In this document: positions 8,434 to 17,229 of the stretch, piece after piece
Layout: each line of letters begins with the position of its first letter
How positions within the stretch are numbered: the stretch's first letter is position 1
The notes under the pieces: model-generated
Databases searched by the model: none
Seen by the model: only the letters and a program-made list of their open reading frames with translations
Told to the model about the DNA's origin: nothing
Program-made: the position numbers and the translations under genes
Assembly: GCF_025699295.1 (NCBI RefSeq)
Contig: NZ_JAILWB010000011.1
Span: forward strand, 62,001-126,000
DNA length: 64,000 nt
Direction: 5' to 3'
Source of the DNA: Hydrogenophaga sp.
Lineage (GTDB): Bacteria; Pseudomonadota; Gammaproteobacteria; Burkholderiales; Burkholderiaceae_C

Positions 8434-9401
8434 GCGATACCGGGACGGAACTCGCGCGCCTGGTGGTGGCGCTCGACGACGGCTATGCCGCCTACGACCA
8501 GGAGCAGGCGCTCCTGGCCGAGGTGGGCGCGCGCTTCGAGCTGCGCCCGTGCAGACGCAACGAAGGCAAGGCGCTGGAAGCCGTGCGCGATGCGGACGTG
8601 GTGCTGGTGCGCGAGTCGCCGGTGAGCCGCGCCGCTATCGAGGCCATGACGCACTGCAAGGCCATCATCCGCTACGGCATCGGCGTGGACAACATCGACC
8701 AGGCGGCCGCCAGCGAGCGCCGCATCATGGTGGCCAACGTGCCCGACTACGGCACCGACGAGGTGAGCTCTCATGCGGTGGCCCTGGCCCTGGCGGTTTC
8801 GCGCCGCCTCTGGCTGCACGACCGTGAGGTGCGCGCGGGACGCTGGTCCACCGGCGTGCTGCAGCCCATGTTCCGTCTGCGCGGGCGCACGCTGGGCCTG
8901 GTGGGATTTGGCCGCATCGCGCGCATGACGCTGGAGAAGTTCGCCGGCTTCGGCTTCGGCCGCGTGCTGGTGCACGACCCGCGCGCTGACCTGCCCGAGG
9001 GCGTGGAGCGCGTCGACATGGACACGCTATGCGCCGCGTCGGACGTGATTTCCCTGCATGCGCCACTCAACGACCACACGCGACACATGCTCGATGCGCG
9101 CCGCGTCGCCCTGATGAAGCCCACCGCCATCGTGATCAACACCGCGCGCGGCGGCCTGGTGGACACCGACGCGCTGTACGAGGCGCTGGCGGCGCGCCGC
9201 ATCCTGGGCGCCGGGCTGGATGTGTTCGAGCAGGAGCCGCCCGGCATCCACAAGCTGTTCAGCCTGGACAACGTGGTGGTGACCAACCACATGGGCTGGT
9301 ACAGCGAGGAGGCCATGCGCGATCTGCAGCGCAAGACGGCCGAGGAAGCTGCGCGCGTGCTGCGCGGAGAAACGCCACTGAACTGGCTCAACCGGTGGTG
9401 A
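8430..9401 (+). CDS. D-2-hydroxyacid dehydrogenase (C-terminal binding protein-like, NAD-dependent)
   Basis: 323 residues from GTG 8430, overlapping the dctP stop by four bases. It has the NAD Rossmann motif GLVGFGRIARM, the catalytic arginine in NTARGGLVD, and the catalytic histidine in TNHMGWYSEEA. The family oxidises or reduces 2-hydroxy/2-oxo acids. Placement directly behind the binding protein says it acts early on the imported hydroxyacid or sugar acid. Tight coupling and the absence of another start support the GTG. Confidence 0.9.
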   Translation: MSDTGTELARLVVALDDGYAAYDQEQALLAEVGARFELRPCRRNEGKALEAVRDADVVLVRESPVSRAAIEAMTHCKAIIRYGIGVDNIDQAAASERRIMVANVPDYGTDEVSSHAVALALAVSRRLWLHDREVRAGRWSTGVLQPMFRLRGRTLGLVGFGRIARMTLEKFAGFGFGRVLVHDPRADLPEGVERVDMDTLCAASDVISLHAPLNDHTRHMLDARRVALMKPTAIVINTARGGLVDTDALYEALAARRILGAGLDVFEQEPPGIHKLFSLDNVVVTNHMGWYSEEAMRDLQRKTAEEAARVLRGETPLNWLNRW

Positions 9402-9429
9402 CCCCACCCATTTCAAGACGAGAGAGAAG

Positions 9430-10083
9430 ATGAACATGACCGACCTGATTGCCGGCTTCAACAAGGTGGCCGTGGCCTCCGTGGCCGATGCGGTGGACAA
9501 GGTGTGTGGCCGGCGTGGCTACATGGAATGCGCCATCAAGCCGCGCATCAACGACCAGCGCATCTGCGGCCCGGCCGCCACGGTGCTGGAGGCCGCCACG
9601 GACGAATTCGTGCCGCCGCAGCACGCGCTGGACCTGATCGACGAAGCCCCGGCGGGCAGCGTGATCGTGATCAGCATCGAGGGTGGAGAGCCCGACGTGG
9701 CGGTGTGGGGCGGGCTCATGACGGCAGGCGCCGTGGCCAATGGCCATGTTGGCGCCGTGCTCGATGGTGGCGTGCGCGACCTCACCGAGATTCGCCGCGA
9801 CTACGGATTCCCCGTGTACGCGCGCGCCGTGAGCCCGGGCACCACGCTGGGCCGTTTCCGCACCGTGGCCTCCCAGGTGCCGGTGCGCGTGGGCGGCATC
9901 ATGGTGCACCCGGGCGACCTCGTGGTGGGCGACGTGGACGGCGTGGTGGTGGTGCCGCAGGCGCATGCCGAGGAAGTGCTCCGGGTGTCGATCGAGATCG
10001 ACGAGCGCGAACTCGAACAGGCCAAGCTCATCATGGCCGAGAAGTCGCTGCGCAAGGGCCTGGCCAAGTACGGACGCATCTGA
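9430..10083 (+). CDS. RraA-like aldolase/demethylmenaquinone methyltransferase-family protein
   Basis: 217 residues of the RraA/HMG-aldolase fold. The DGGVRDLTEIRR segment carries the Arg-Asp pair used by 4-hydroxy-4-methyl-2-oxoglutarate aldolases. VHPGDLVVGDVDGVVVVP is the other family hallmark. In a sugar-acid operon it is more likely a pyruvate-releasing aldolase or oxaloacetate decarboxylase than the RNase E inhibitor the family is named for. It follows the dehydrogenase by 28 bp and touches the kinase gene through TGATG. Confidence 0.88.
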   Translation: MNMTDLIAGFNKVAVASVADAVDKVCGRRGYMECAIKPRINDQRICGPAATVLEAATDEFVPPQHALDLIDEAPAGSVIVISIEGGEPDVAVWGGLMTAGAVANGHVGAVLDGGVRDLTEIRRDYGFPVYARAVSPGTTLGRFRTVASQVPVRVGGIMVHPGDLVVGDVDGVVVVPQAHAEEVLRVSIEIDERELEQAKLIMAEKSLRKGLAKYGRI

Positions 10084-11018
10084 TGGCCGAGGGGCAGGCT
10101 GTCGACATCGTTGCGCTTGGCGAGGCGATGGTCGAGTTCAACCAGACGGGCGAGGGCGGCGGGCGCCAGTACCTGCAGGGCTTCGGCGGCGACACGTCCA
10201 ACTTCGCCATCGCCGCGGCGCGCCAGGGCGCGCGCGTGGCCTACCTCAGCGCGCTCGGCGACGACCCCTACGGCCAGATGCTGCGCGCGCTGTGGGATGG
10301 CGAAGGCGTGGACCACGCGGAGGTGGCCACGAATGCCGAGGCCTTCACCGCGATCTACTTCGTCACGCACGATGCCGGCGGGCACCGATTCAGCTTCTTT
10401 CGCAGTGGCTCGGCCGCCGCGCGCATGACGCCGGCGCAACTGCCGCGCGCGCGCCTTGCATCGGCGAAACTGCTGCACCTCTCGGGCATCTCGCTGGCCA
10501 TCTCACCCTCGGCATGCGACACGGCCTACGCCGCCATCGAGGTGGCGCGCGCGAACGGTGTGAAGGTCAGCTTCGACACCAACCTGCGCCTGAAGCTCTG
10601 GTCGATCGACCGCGCGCGCGCCGTGATGAACGACGTGATCGCGCGCTGCGACCTGTGCCTGCCGAGCTACGACGACGTGGTGGCCATCACCGGCCTGAGC
10701 GATCCCGACGCGCTGGTCGACCACTGCCTGCGCCTGGGCGCGAAGGTGGTGGCGCTCAAGCTGGGCGAGCAGGGCGCGCTGGTGGCCGATGACAGGCAGC
10801 GCCACCGCATCGCGCCGCACCCCTGCCAGCCGGTGGACGCCACCGGCGCGGGCGACACCTTCGGTGGCGCCTTCGTGCACCGCTGGCTGCAGGGCGATGA
10901 CCTGGCGCAGGCCGGCCGCTACGCGGCGGCGGCGGCGGCCCTGTCGACGCAGGGCTATGGCGCGGTGGCGCCGATTCCGAACGCACAGCAGGTGCTGGAG
11001 AGCCTGCGAGGCCGCTGA
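10083..11018 (+). CDS. PfkB-family sugar kinase (2-keto-3-deoxygluconate kinase-like)
   Basis: 311 residues. The PfkB N-terminal glycine region GFGGDTSNFAIAAARQG and the C-terminal signature DATGAGDTFGGAF are present, with catalytic Asp at about 258. LGEAMVEFNQ at the start is typical of KDG kinases. It would phosphorylate a 2-keto-3-deoxy sugar acid. With the upstream RraA-type aldolase it could form a kinase/aldolase pair like KDG kinase/KDPG aldolase (inference). Last gene of the plus-strand operon; its start overlaps the RraA stop. Confidence 0.9.
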   Translation: MAEGQAVDIVALGEAMVEFNQTGEGGGRQYLQGFGGDTSNFAIAAARQGARVAYLSALGDDPYGQMLRALWDGEGVDHAEVATNAEAFTAIYFVTHDAGGHRFSFFRSGSAAARMTPAQLPRARLASAKLLHLSGISLAISPSACDTAYAAIEVARANGVKVSFDTNLRLKLWSIDRARAVMNDVIARCDLCLPSYDDVVAITGLSDPDALVDHCLRLGAKVVALKLGEQGALVADDRQRHRIAPHPCQPVDATGAGDTFGGAFVHRWLQGDDLAQAGRYAAAAAALSTQGYGAVAPIPNAQQVLESLRGR

Positions 11019-11047
11019 TGTGATGTGCGGCAGTGCGCCAACTGCCG

Positions 11048-12340
11048 CTACCCCGTCAGCAGGCGCTGGAACACGTCGGGCGGGCCCATCTGGCCGCCCT
11101 TGAGCATCAGTTCCACACCGTCGAGTGCCGGATCGTCCGCGTGCATGCGCAGCAGCGGCACGCCCGGCGCCAGCGACCCCGCCCAGCCCAGCGCCAGCGG
11201 CGACAGTTCGCGCAGCGCAAAGCTGGAGGTATCGCCACCGGCCACGCCGACGCGGCGCACCTGTGGAGCCTTCAGCAGCACGCGCCGCAGCAACCGCCCG
11301 CAGCCAGCCGCCACGTCCCTGGGCGCGGCACCGCCCGCCTGCGGGGCAACCGTGTGCGCCAGCACCGAACGCCCTTGCTGCAGCAGCGCGGCGGCGCGGG
11401 TGGCCAGGTGTTCGATGGCGTCCGCGGTGGTGGCGTCGGGAATGTCAAGGCGCTCATAACCCACCGCGCCGGCCTCGACCTGCGCCGCAGTCACCGGCGA
11501 GAGGCTTCCCACCATCAGGAAGACCGGGCCCTGGGCCGCGGCCACGGTGGCCGGAACCGATGGCACAGCGCAGTCGCGCTGCCAGTGGCTGATCAGCGCC
11601 TGCGCCACGCTGCTTGCGCCCAGCGCCAGCAGCGGCTGGCGCGCCGCTTGCAGCCAGAGCAGGCGTCCGATGCGGTGCAGGTGCTCGTCGCGCACGGCAT
11701 CGAACAACACGGCAGCGGGCCGGGCCGCGATGTGCGCGTCCAGCGCGTCGTCGATCTGGTCGTCGCTGGCGCTGTCGAGGCAGCGCAGGTCGATGGACGC
11801 GACCGTGCCCATGCCCTGGCGGGCCAGGTGCCGCCGCAGATCGGCCTCAGCCATGGGCGTCACGGGGTGGCGGCTCATGGTCGGGTGGTGGTCGATGCGG
11901 TACACCTCGCCGCCGGCCGATGCCGTGGCGTACAGCTCGCCGAAGGCACAGAAGCGGCCCAGGCTCGGCTGTCCGCCGATGATGGGCACCCAGGCCTGGT
12001 GTGCCCCGCTGCGCAAGGCCTGCAGGCCGGTGACCAGGTTGCCCACATGCGTCGCGCTGTCGAAGGTCGAGCAGCACTTGTAGTGCGTCACCGCCGGGTG
12101 CAGTGCCGCCAGAAAAGGCCGCACCTGCGCCAGCTCCTCGCGCATGTCCTCGGGGGAGAGGGCGCGGGCGGTGCCGGCCACGCCGATGGCGTCCAGGTCA
12201 CCGAATCGGCCGAGCTGCGCGGCGGTCGGCACGCGCGGGAACAGCACCGCGCGCAGGCCCGCTGCGGCGAGCGTGGCGAGGGTGTCGGACGCGCCCGTGA
12301 AATCGTCGCCGTACCAAGCGAAGCGCAAGCCGTCGCTCAT
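11048..12340 (-). CDS. Four-carbon acid sugar kinase family protein (DUF1537; OiaK-like candidate)
   Basis: 430 residues. The N-terminal DUF1537 ATP-grasp-like part opens with WYGDDFTGASDT (residues 9-20) and contains YKCCSTFDS and IIGGQPSLGRF. The C-terminal nucleotide-binding half includes GVAGGDTSSFA. The family phosphorylates sugar-acid intermediates. Immediate linkage (7-bp gap) to a RuBisCO-like gene matches the OiaK/OiaX pair of D-apionate catabolism, in which 3-oxo-isoapionate is phosphorylated before decarboxylation. That assignment is by context, not proof. It converges on the KDG-kinase-like gene. Confidence 0.85.
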   Translation of the reverse strand: MSDGLRFAWYGDDFTGASDTLATLAAAGLRAVLFPRVPTAAQLGRFGDLDAIGVAGTARALSPEDMREELAQVRPFLAALHPAVTHYKCCSTFDSATHVGNLVTGLQALRSGAHQAWVPIIGGQPSLGRFCAFGELYATASAGGEVYRIDHHPTMSRHPVTPMAEADLRRHLARQGMGTVASIDLRCLDSASDDQIDDALDAHIAARPAAVLFDAVRDEHLHRIGRLLWLQAARQPLLALGASSVAQALISHWQRDCAVPSVPATVAAAQGPVFLMVGSLSPVTAAQVEAGAVGYERLDIPDATTADAIEHLATRAAALLQQGRSVLAHTVAPQAGGAAPRDVAAGCGRLLRRVLLKAPQVRRVGVAGGDTSSFALRELSPLALGWAGSLAPGVPLLRMHADDPALDGVELMLKGGQMGPPDVFQRLLTG

Positions 12341-12347
12341 CGTCGGG

Positions 12348-13631
12348 TCAAACGGCCGGGCGTTCGAAGAAAGCCAGTGCCGCCTGCAGCTCGGGCGAGG
12401 CATTGGCCGCCTGCTGCAAGGGCGTGCCGTCGCGCCAGGCGCGCCAGGCCGCACGCACGCTCGCCACGCCCGCGGCCGCGCCCTGCGGGTGCGCGAGTAT
12501 GCCGCCGCCACACATGAACAGCAGATCGCCGCTGGGCACCGCGTCCAGGGTGGCGGACAGCGTGCCGGCCCACTGGCCGGAACTGAACGCTGGCATCACC
12601 ACGTCGGCGTGGTCGGTGGCGTCGATGGACAGTGGCGCCAGGCAGTCGCGGGCCGAGGCCTTCACCTCGCTGTCGTCCTGCGCAAACTTGCCGGCCAGGC
12701 CGTGCACATGCATGTGGTCCACCCCGGTCAGGCGCCACAGCGCCGCATAGGGCTGGAAGTCCATGCCCAGCGCCGGGTGGCGGGCCCACATGCCATAACC
12801 GTTGCGGTGGCCGTGCAGCACCAGATCGCTCGCTCGGCGCAGCGCCTGCACCGAGGCTGGCCCGGTCCAGTTCATCGACACCATGGCGCAGGTGCCGCCC
12901 TCGCGCTGGAGCAGCTCGGCGTGGCGCAGCATGGCGTCGTGTTCGTCGCTGATGTTGATCGCCACCATCACCTGCCTGCCGGTGGTGTCGCGGTGCGCGC
13001 GCACCGCGGCCATCACCGCGCGGATGCGATCGGCCACGGGCGCGTGCTCGGGATCGCCGCAGCACTCATCGTCCTTGATGAAATCGACACCTGCGCGGCA
13101 GAGCTCGGCCACCAGCGCGCCGGTCTCGTCGGCGCTCAAACCCACGTTGGGCTTGATGATGGTGCCCACCAGCGGTCCCTCGGCCACGCCGGTTGCGGCG
13201 CGGGTGCCGGCGATGCCATGGCGGGGTCGCTCGAAGCGGTCGCGGAACGTGCGAGGCATCGACAGGTGTTCCAGCCGAAGGCCAGTCGTCTCGCCCAGGT
13301 CGAACAGGTTGCCGGCCACGGTGGCCGCCAGCGTGGGCAGATTGCGGCCGATGTTGGCCAGAGGGAAGTCCACCTCGATGCGGGCACGCCGCCATGGCCC
13401 GCCCAGGTGCTGGCGTTGCAGCCAGGCGCTGGGCAGGCTGGGCGCGGGCAGCGGTTCGAGTTCGTGCAGCGCGTGCACGATCGCGCGCGATCGCTGGCGC
13501 AGCGCGTCGGTCTCGCCGGCCACGCGCACGAAGGTGCCGCTGCTCTGTTCGCCCGCCAGCACCTCGGCCACGCGGGCCGGGTCCAGCGGTGTCTCCACCA
13601 GGTAGGTGGCGCGCAGCGTGTCGTGCGCCAT
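12348..13631 (-). CDS. RuBisCO-like protein (form IV, OiaX-type decarboxylase candidate)
   Basis: 427 residues with the RuBisCO large-subunit alpha/beta barrel. The general-base lysine lies in VGTIIKPNVG (K160). The carbamylated lysine and metal ligands are kept in DFIKDDE (K186, D188, E189), and GKF with FMCGGGILAHPQG supply the loop-6/phosphate side. Loop 6 and the sequence between differ from true RuBisCO, and there is no small subunit or phosphoribulokinase, so this is a RuBisCO-like protein. The adjacent DUF1537 kinase suggests decarboxylation of a phosphorylated 3-oxo sugar acid (OiaX chemistry). Its start overlaps the VOC stop (ATGA). Confidence 0.9.
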   Translation of the reverse strand: MAHDTLRATYLVETPLDPARVAEVLAGEQSSGTFVRVAGETDALRQRSRAIVHALHELEPLPAPSLPSAWLQRQHLGGPWRRARIEVDFPLANIGRNLPTLAATVAGNLFDLGETTGLRLEHLSMPRTFRDRFERPRHGIAGTRAATGVAEGPLVGTIIKPNVGLSADETGALVAELCRAGVDFIKDDECCGDPEHAPVADRIRAVMAAVRAHRDTTGRQVMVAINISDEHDAMLRHAELLQREGGTCAMVSMNWTGPASVQALRRASDLVLHGHRNGYGMWARHPALGMDFQPYAALWRLTGVDHMHVHGLAGKFAQDDSEVKASARDCLAPLSIDATDHADVVMPAFSSGQWAGTLSATLDAVPSGDLLFMCGGGILAHPQGAAAGVASVRAAWRAWRDGTPLQQAANASPELQAALAFFERPAV

Positions 13632-14173
13632 CACAGCCGGCTCAGGTCGGGGAAGGGGCGCACCGGGTCGCGGCCGTCCCACTTCACCGAAGCCTCGCGG
13701 ATCAGCTTGAACATGCGTCCCTTGGGGCCAGCCACTTCCGAGAGTTCGATCGTGGTGCCCGGCAGCGCCGACCGGTCTTCGAAGTAGACGAAGCGGCCGT
13801 TCTCGCCGACCTCGCCGCCCATGCAGACCGTGAAACCCGCGGCCTGCGCGCGCGCCAGGTCGGCGTCGAAATCCTCCGTCCAGTAGGCCACGTGCTGTAC
13901 ACCCTGGTGCCCGGCGCGCAGGAAGTCGCGGTACATCGAGGGCACGTCGTTGCGTGTCTGCAGCAGTTCGATCTGCAGGCTGCCAGCGTTGGCCAGCGCC
14001 ACTGAGTTGTGCGGCTCGAAGTGCTCGCCGCGGTAGTGGTAGTTGCGGATTGGCACCCTGGGGTTGTAGAACCACGGGCCGACACCCAGCACGCCGGACC
14101 AGTGGGCCATGGCGGCCTCGATGTCGGGGACGATGTAGGCGACTTGACGGATCTCTCCAAAAAAACGACTCAT
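13631..14173 (-). CDS. VOC family protein (glyoxalase/epimerase fold)
   Basis: 180 residues, two beta-alpha-beta-beta-beta modules. Likely metal ligands are the Glu of LQIELLQ, the His of GVQHVAYW and the Glu of TTIELSEV. The usual first-module His is replaced in IRQVAYIVPDI, so the first ligand may be a Gln as in some epimerases. First gene of the VOC/RuBisCO-like/DUF1537 unit and translationally coupled to it, so it should act on the same intermediate (isomerase or epimerase; inference). GGAG stands ten bases before the ATG. Confidence 0.85.
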   Translation of the reverse strand: MSRFFGEIRQVAYIVPDIEAAMAHWSGVLGVGPWFYNPRVPIRNYHYRGEHFEPHNSVALANAGSLQIELLQTRNDVPSMYRDFLRAGHQGVQHVAYWTEDFDADLARAQAAGFTVCMGGEVGENGRFVYFEDRSALPGTTIELSEVAGPKGRMFKLIREASVKWDGRDPVRPFPDLSRL

Positions 14174-14212
14174 TTCGATGGCTCCAGGTTTTTCTCCAGA
14201 GGCACCACGGAA

Positions 14213-14275
14213 CCGGCTTGGCCGGGCCGCAGGTGCCGCCCCCTTGAGGGGGTCGCGCGTAGCGCGGCGGGGGTG
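14213..14275 (-). repeat. Dispersed GC-rich 3'-end repeat, copy A
   Basis: Read on the minus strand it starts five bases after the dctM-type stop: CACCCCCGCCGCGCT, a CCCCC-TCAA-GGGGG hairpin, then CCGGCCAAGCCGG. The same order occurs near 41.3, 52.0 and 63.15 kb, always in the orientation of the upstream gene. Confidence 0.75.
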
Positions 14276-14279
14276 TTGT

Positions 14280-15560
14280 TCATCCCAGCATCAGGTTGGG
14301 CAGCCAGGTGGAGGCTGCGGGAAGGAAAGTGACGGCTGCGAGCGACAGCAGCAGGCAGACGATCCAGGGGATGGCGGCGCGCATGACGCCGGCCACCGGC
14401 ATGCCTGAGACCGTGCTCACCATGTAGAGGCTCATGCCCACCGGGGGCGTGAGCAGGCCGATCATGAGGTTGAGCACGACCACCACGCCCAGGTGAACCG
14501 GGTCCACACCCGCAGCGACCAGCGCGGGCACCAGGATGGGGACCAGGATGAGGATGGCGGCGATCGTCTCGAGCACCATGCCCACCAGCAACAGCAGCAC
14601 GTTGACGATGATGAGCAGCACCCACGGGTTGTCGGACAGGCCGAGCAGCAGGCCGGCCACCCGGGACGGCACCTGATCGATGGTGAGCACCCAGGCGAAC
14701 AGCGCCGCGGCACCCACGATGAACATGATGCTGGCCGTGGAGCGGACCGTCTCGCGCAATGCGTCGACGAAGCCGCGCCAGCTGAGGGCGCGGTAGAAGA
14801 AGATGCCGGCGGCCAGGGCATAGACCACGGTGACGGCGGCGGCCTCGGTCTCGCCGAAGATGCCCAGCAGGATGCCGCCGATCAGCACCACGGGCGCCAG
14901 CAGCGCGGGCGTGGCGAACCACAGGCGGCGCAGGAACACGCTGCGCGAGACCTCGATCGTGTCGCGCGGTAGCGCCGCACGACGCGCCACCCACCACACC
15001 ATGACCATCAGGAAGCCCATGATGATGAGGGCCGGGATGATGCCCGCGATCAGCACCTTGACCGGCGAGACCTCAGCGGCCATGGCGAAGATCACCAGCG
15101 GAATCGAGGGCGGAAAGATGGGGCCCAGCGTGGCCGCGGCCATGCAGATGCCGGCCGAGAAGCGGTCGGGGTAACCTTGCTCGCGCATCATGCCGATCTG
15201 GATCTTGCCGAGCGCGCCGATGTCGGCCAGCGCGGCACCCGAGACCCCGGAGAACACGAGGTGGGTGAGCACGGTCACGTAGCCCAGGCCACCCCGGATG
15301 CGGCCGATCACCATGCGGATGAAGTCGAACAGCTGCGCAGTGAGACCGGTTGCGTTGAACAGGGCCGCCGCGAAGATGAACATGGGCACCGCGAGCAGGG
15401 TGGTCGAGTCCAGCGCGTTGACGATGCGTTGCGCGACCACGGCGATGGGCATGTCGAAGAACCACAGCGCCGCGGCCGAGCCCATGCCCAACGCGATGGC
15501 CACCGGGGCGCCGGTGAGCAGCAGCACGATGAACAGGGTGATGGCGATCAGACTCAGCAT
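14280..15560 (-). CDS. TRAP transporter large permease (DctM-like), second system
   Basis: 426 residues, about 12 membrane helices. It has LLAVPMFIFAAALF, the FSGVSGAALADIGALG loop, GPIFPPSIPLVIFA, FGETEAAAVTVVYA and LNLMIGLLTPPVGM. It belongs to the P-Q-M operon transcribed away from lacI. It is clearly different in sequence from the 6.1-kb DctM, so this is a separate importer and not a duplication. It overlaps the small-permease gene by seven bases. Confidence 0.95.
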   Translation of the reverse strand: MLSLIAITLFIVLLLTGAPVAIALGMGSAAALWFFDMPIAVVAQRIVNALDSTTLLAVPMFIFAAALFNATGLTAQLFDFIRMVIGRIRGGLGYVTVLTHLVFSGVSGAALADIGALGKIQIGMMREQGYPDRFSAGICMAAATLGPIFPPSIPLVIFAMAAEVSPVKVLIAGIIPALIIMGFLMVMVWWVARRAALPRDTIEVSRSVFLRRLWFATPALLAPVVLIGGILLGIFGETEAAAVTVVYALAAGIFFYRALSWRGFVDALRETVRSTASIMFIVGAAALFAWVLTIDQVPSRVAGLLLGLSDNPWVLLIIVNVLLLLVGMVLETIAAILILVPILVPALVAAGVDPVHLGVVVVLNLMIGLLTPPVGMSLYMVSTVSGMPVAGVMRAAIPWIVCLLLSLAAVTFLPAASTWLPNLMLG

Positions 15561-16099
15561 GAGCGCGCGTCCTCAACGTCGGCCTCGCGGCCCCCCAGGA
15601 TGCCGAGCACGCGGTCCAGCGCGACCAGCGTGGTGAGCACCATGCCCGCGATGGCGGGCAGGTAGTACCAGAGGTTGGGCATGTCCAGCGCCGGTGTGGA
15701 GAAGCGGCCCGCGCGCTGCATGAACCACCAGCACGACACCAGGAAGGTCGCGCAGAAGGCCAACGTGGCGAGTTCGTTGAGGATGGCCAGCAAGCGGTGC
15801 GCGCGGCCCGTGGCCATGAGGTGGAACATGTCCACCCTCACGTGGGCGTCACGCGCAAGCAGCAGCGGCACAGTGAGGAAGATCACGCCCAGACCGGCGT
15901 ACCTGGCGATTTCGCCGATGGCCGGCAAGCCGACCTGCAGTACGCCGCGTGCGACGACCTCGGTCATGATGGACGCCGTCGCTACCGCCAGCATGACCAT
16001 GGCCACCCACTCGAAGTAACGGCACAAGGGCCGCAGCAAGGGGCGCAAGGGACCTGCCGGCACGCGCGTGGCGGCCGGTTCGGTGCTCGCCTGCGACAT
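15554..16099 (-). CDS. TRAP transporter small permease (DctQ-like), second system
   Basis: 181 residues, four predicted helices. DctQ marks are IMTEVVARGVL, GEIARYAGLGVIF and the ARDAHVRVDMF turn. It is coupled to both neighbours: the start shares ATGA with the DctP stop (16097-16100) and the end overlaps the DctM start. The long hydrophilic N terminus (about 25 residues) is normal for the family. Confidence 0.92.
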   Translation of the reverse strand: MSQASTEPAATRVPAGPLRPLLRPLCRYFEWVAMVMLAVATASIMTEVVARGVLQVGLPAIGEIARYAGLGVIFLTVPLLLARDAHVRVDMFHLMATGRAHRLLAILNELATLAFCATFLVSCWWFMQRAGRFSTPALDMPNLWYYLPAIAGMVLTTLVALDRVLGILGGREADVEDARSC

Positions 16100-17109
16100 C
16101 AGCGTGTGGCCTCGATGGCCTTGTAGAGATTGCCGTACTGGGCGCCGAACTTCTGGTCTACCGCCTTGCGCACCGAGCTGCGGAAGGCCGCGAGATCCAG
16201 CCCTTCGGCCGGGCCGATGATGGTCATCTTGTGCTTCTTCAGTTCCTCGGTTTCGGCGGCCTCCTGGCCACGCACCATCTCGGTCGCCTTGCGGCGCACC
16301 TCGGCCGCGGCGGCCGAGACCTGCTCGCGCAGCTGTGGCGACAGGCTTTGCCAGCTTCGTTCGTTCACCACGATGACTTGGGCATTCATGATGTGGCCGG
16401 TCTGCATCAGGTGCGACTGGGACTCGTACAGCTTGGATGACAGCACCACGTTGACCGGATTCTCCTGACCGTTGACCTTGCCCGTGGCAAGTGCGGTCGG
16501 CACTTCGGACCAGTCCACCGGCACCGGCACCGCGCCCATGGCCTCGACCGTGGTCATGTAGATCGGGAAGGGAATCGCGCGGATCTTCTGACCGGCCAGA
16601 TCGGCTGGCTGCTTCACCGCCTTGTTGGTGGTGAGGTGGCGCGTGCCGAAGTAGTAGGCGTAGAGCACCCGCACGCCGGCGTCCTTGACCAGGCCGTCGT
16701 TGAGCTGCTTCATCACCGGTGAATTCACGTCCATCACCTTCATGAGGTGGTCGACGTCGCGGTACAGGTAGGGTGTGTCAAGCGCGGCGAAAGGCGCGTG
16801 CAGGGAACCGATGGCCGCCGCCGTGTTGTGCGACAGCGCGATCGTGCCCGTGGACACCGCCTCGGCCAGCTCCTGCAGCTTGCCCAGTTGCGACGAGGGG
16901 TACACGGTGACCTTGATGCCGCCGTTGGTGCGTTTGGCCACTTCCTCGGCCAGCCACTGGGCCTGCATGCCCGCGGCGCTGCCCGGCGGGTTCATGTGGC
17001 CGTAGCGCCATTCGAGGGTCTTCTGGGCCTGGGCGGGCAGGGCGAACGCGCTGGCGGCGGCCAGGGCGAGCAATGAGCGACGGTGAAACAGGGCGAGGGA
17101 AGGCCACAT
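16099..17109 (-). CDS. TRAP transporter substrate-binding protein (DctP family), second system
   Basis: 336 residues from ATG 17109, which has AGGAGA eight bases upstream. The signal peptide ends AQA/QK after [13 protein letters not shown]. DctP features: WRYGHMNPPGS, SSQLGKLQELAEAVSTGTI, GQKIRAIPFPIY and VDWSEVPTALATGKVNGQENP. It is the first gene of an operon divergent from lacI, which probably represses it. The ligand is likely related to the sugar acid handled by the RuBisCO-like/DUF1537 pair next door (inference). Confidence 0.93.
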   Translation of the reverse strand: MWPSLALFHRRSLLALAAASAFALPAQAQKTLEWRYGHMNPPGSAAGMQAQWLAEEVAKRTNGGIKVTVYPSSQLGKLQELAEAVSTGTIALSHNTAAAIGSLHAPFAALDTPYLYRDVDHLMKVMDVNSPVMKQLNDGLVKDAGVRVLYAYYFGTRHLTTNKAVKQPADLAGQKIRAIPFPIYMTTVEAMGAVPVPVDWSEVPTALATGKVNGQENPVNVVLSSKLYESQSHLMQTGHIMNAQVIVVNERSWQSLSPQLREQVSAAAAEVRRKATEMVRGQEAAETEELKKHKMTIIGPAEGLDLAAFRSSVRKAVDQKFGAQYGNLYKAIEATR

Positions 17110-17203
17110 GATTTGTCTCCTGGCTGGTTGTGATTGCTTTTGATGCGTCACCATGCAGCGCATGTTGCATCTGCACCGAGGATAGTTTTATATTCGTCCG
17201 TCC

Positions 17204-17215
17204 TCAATCGTTTGA
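17204..17215. promoter_or_regulatory. Candidate LacI operator
   Basis: TCAATCGTTTGA matches its own complement at 10 of 12 positions and has the CG centre usual for LacI-family sites. It lies in an AT-rich divergent spacer (17110-17229), 15 bp before the lacI start. It is the only palindrome of this type noticed there. Confidence 0.45.
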
Positions 17216-17229
17216 TTTGATGTTTTTTG

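Noticed and set aside
12348..13631. Reading the RuBisCO-like gene as a CO2-fixing RuBisCO
   Set aside because: No small subunit, phosphoribulokinase or Calvin genes nearby; loop-6 context differs; the DUF1537 kinase neighbour points to sugar-acid catabolism.
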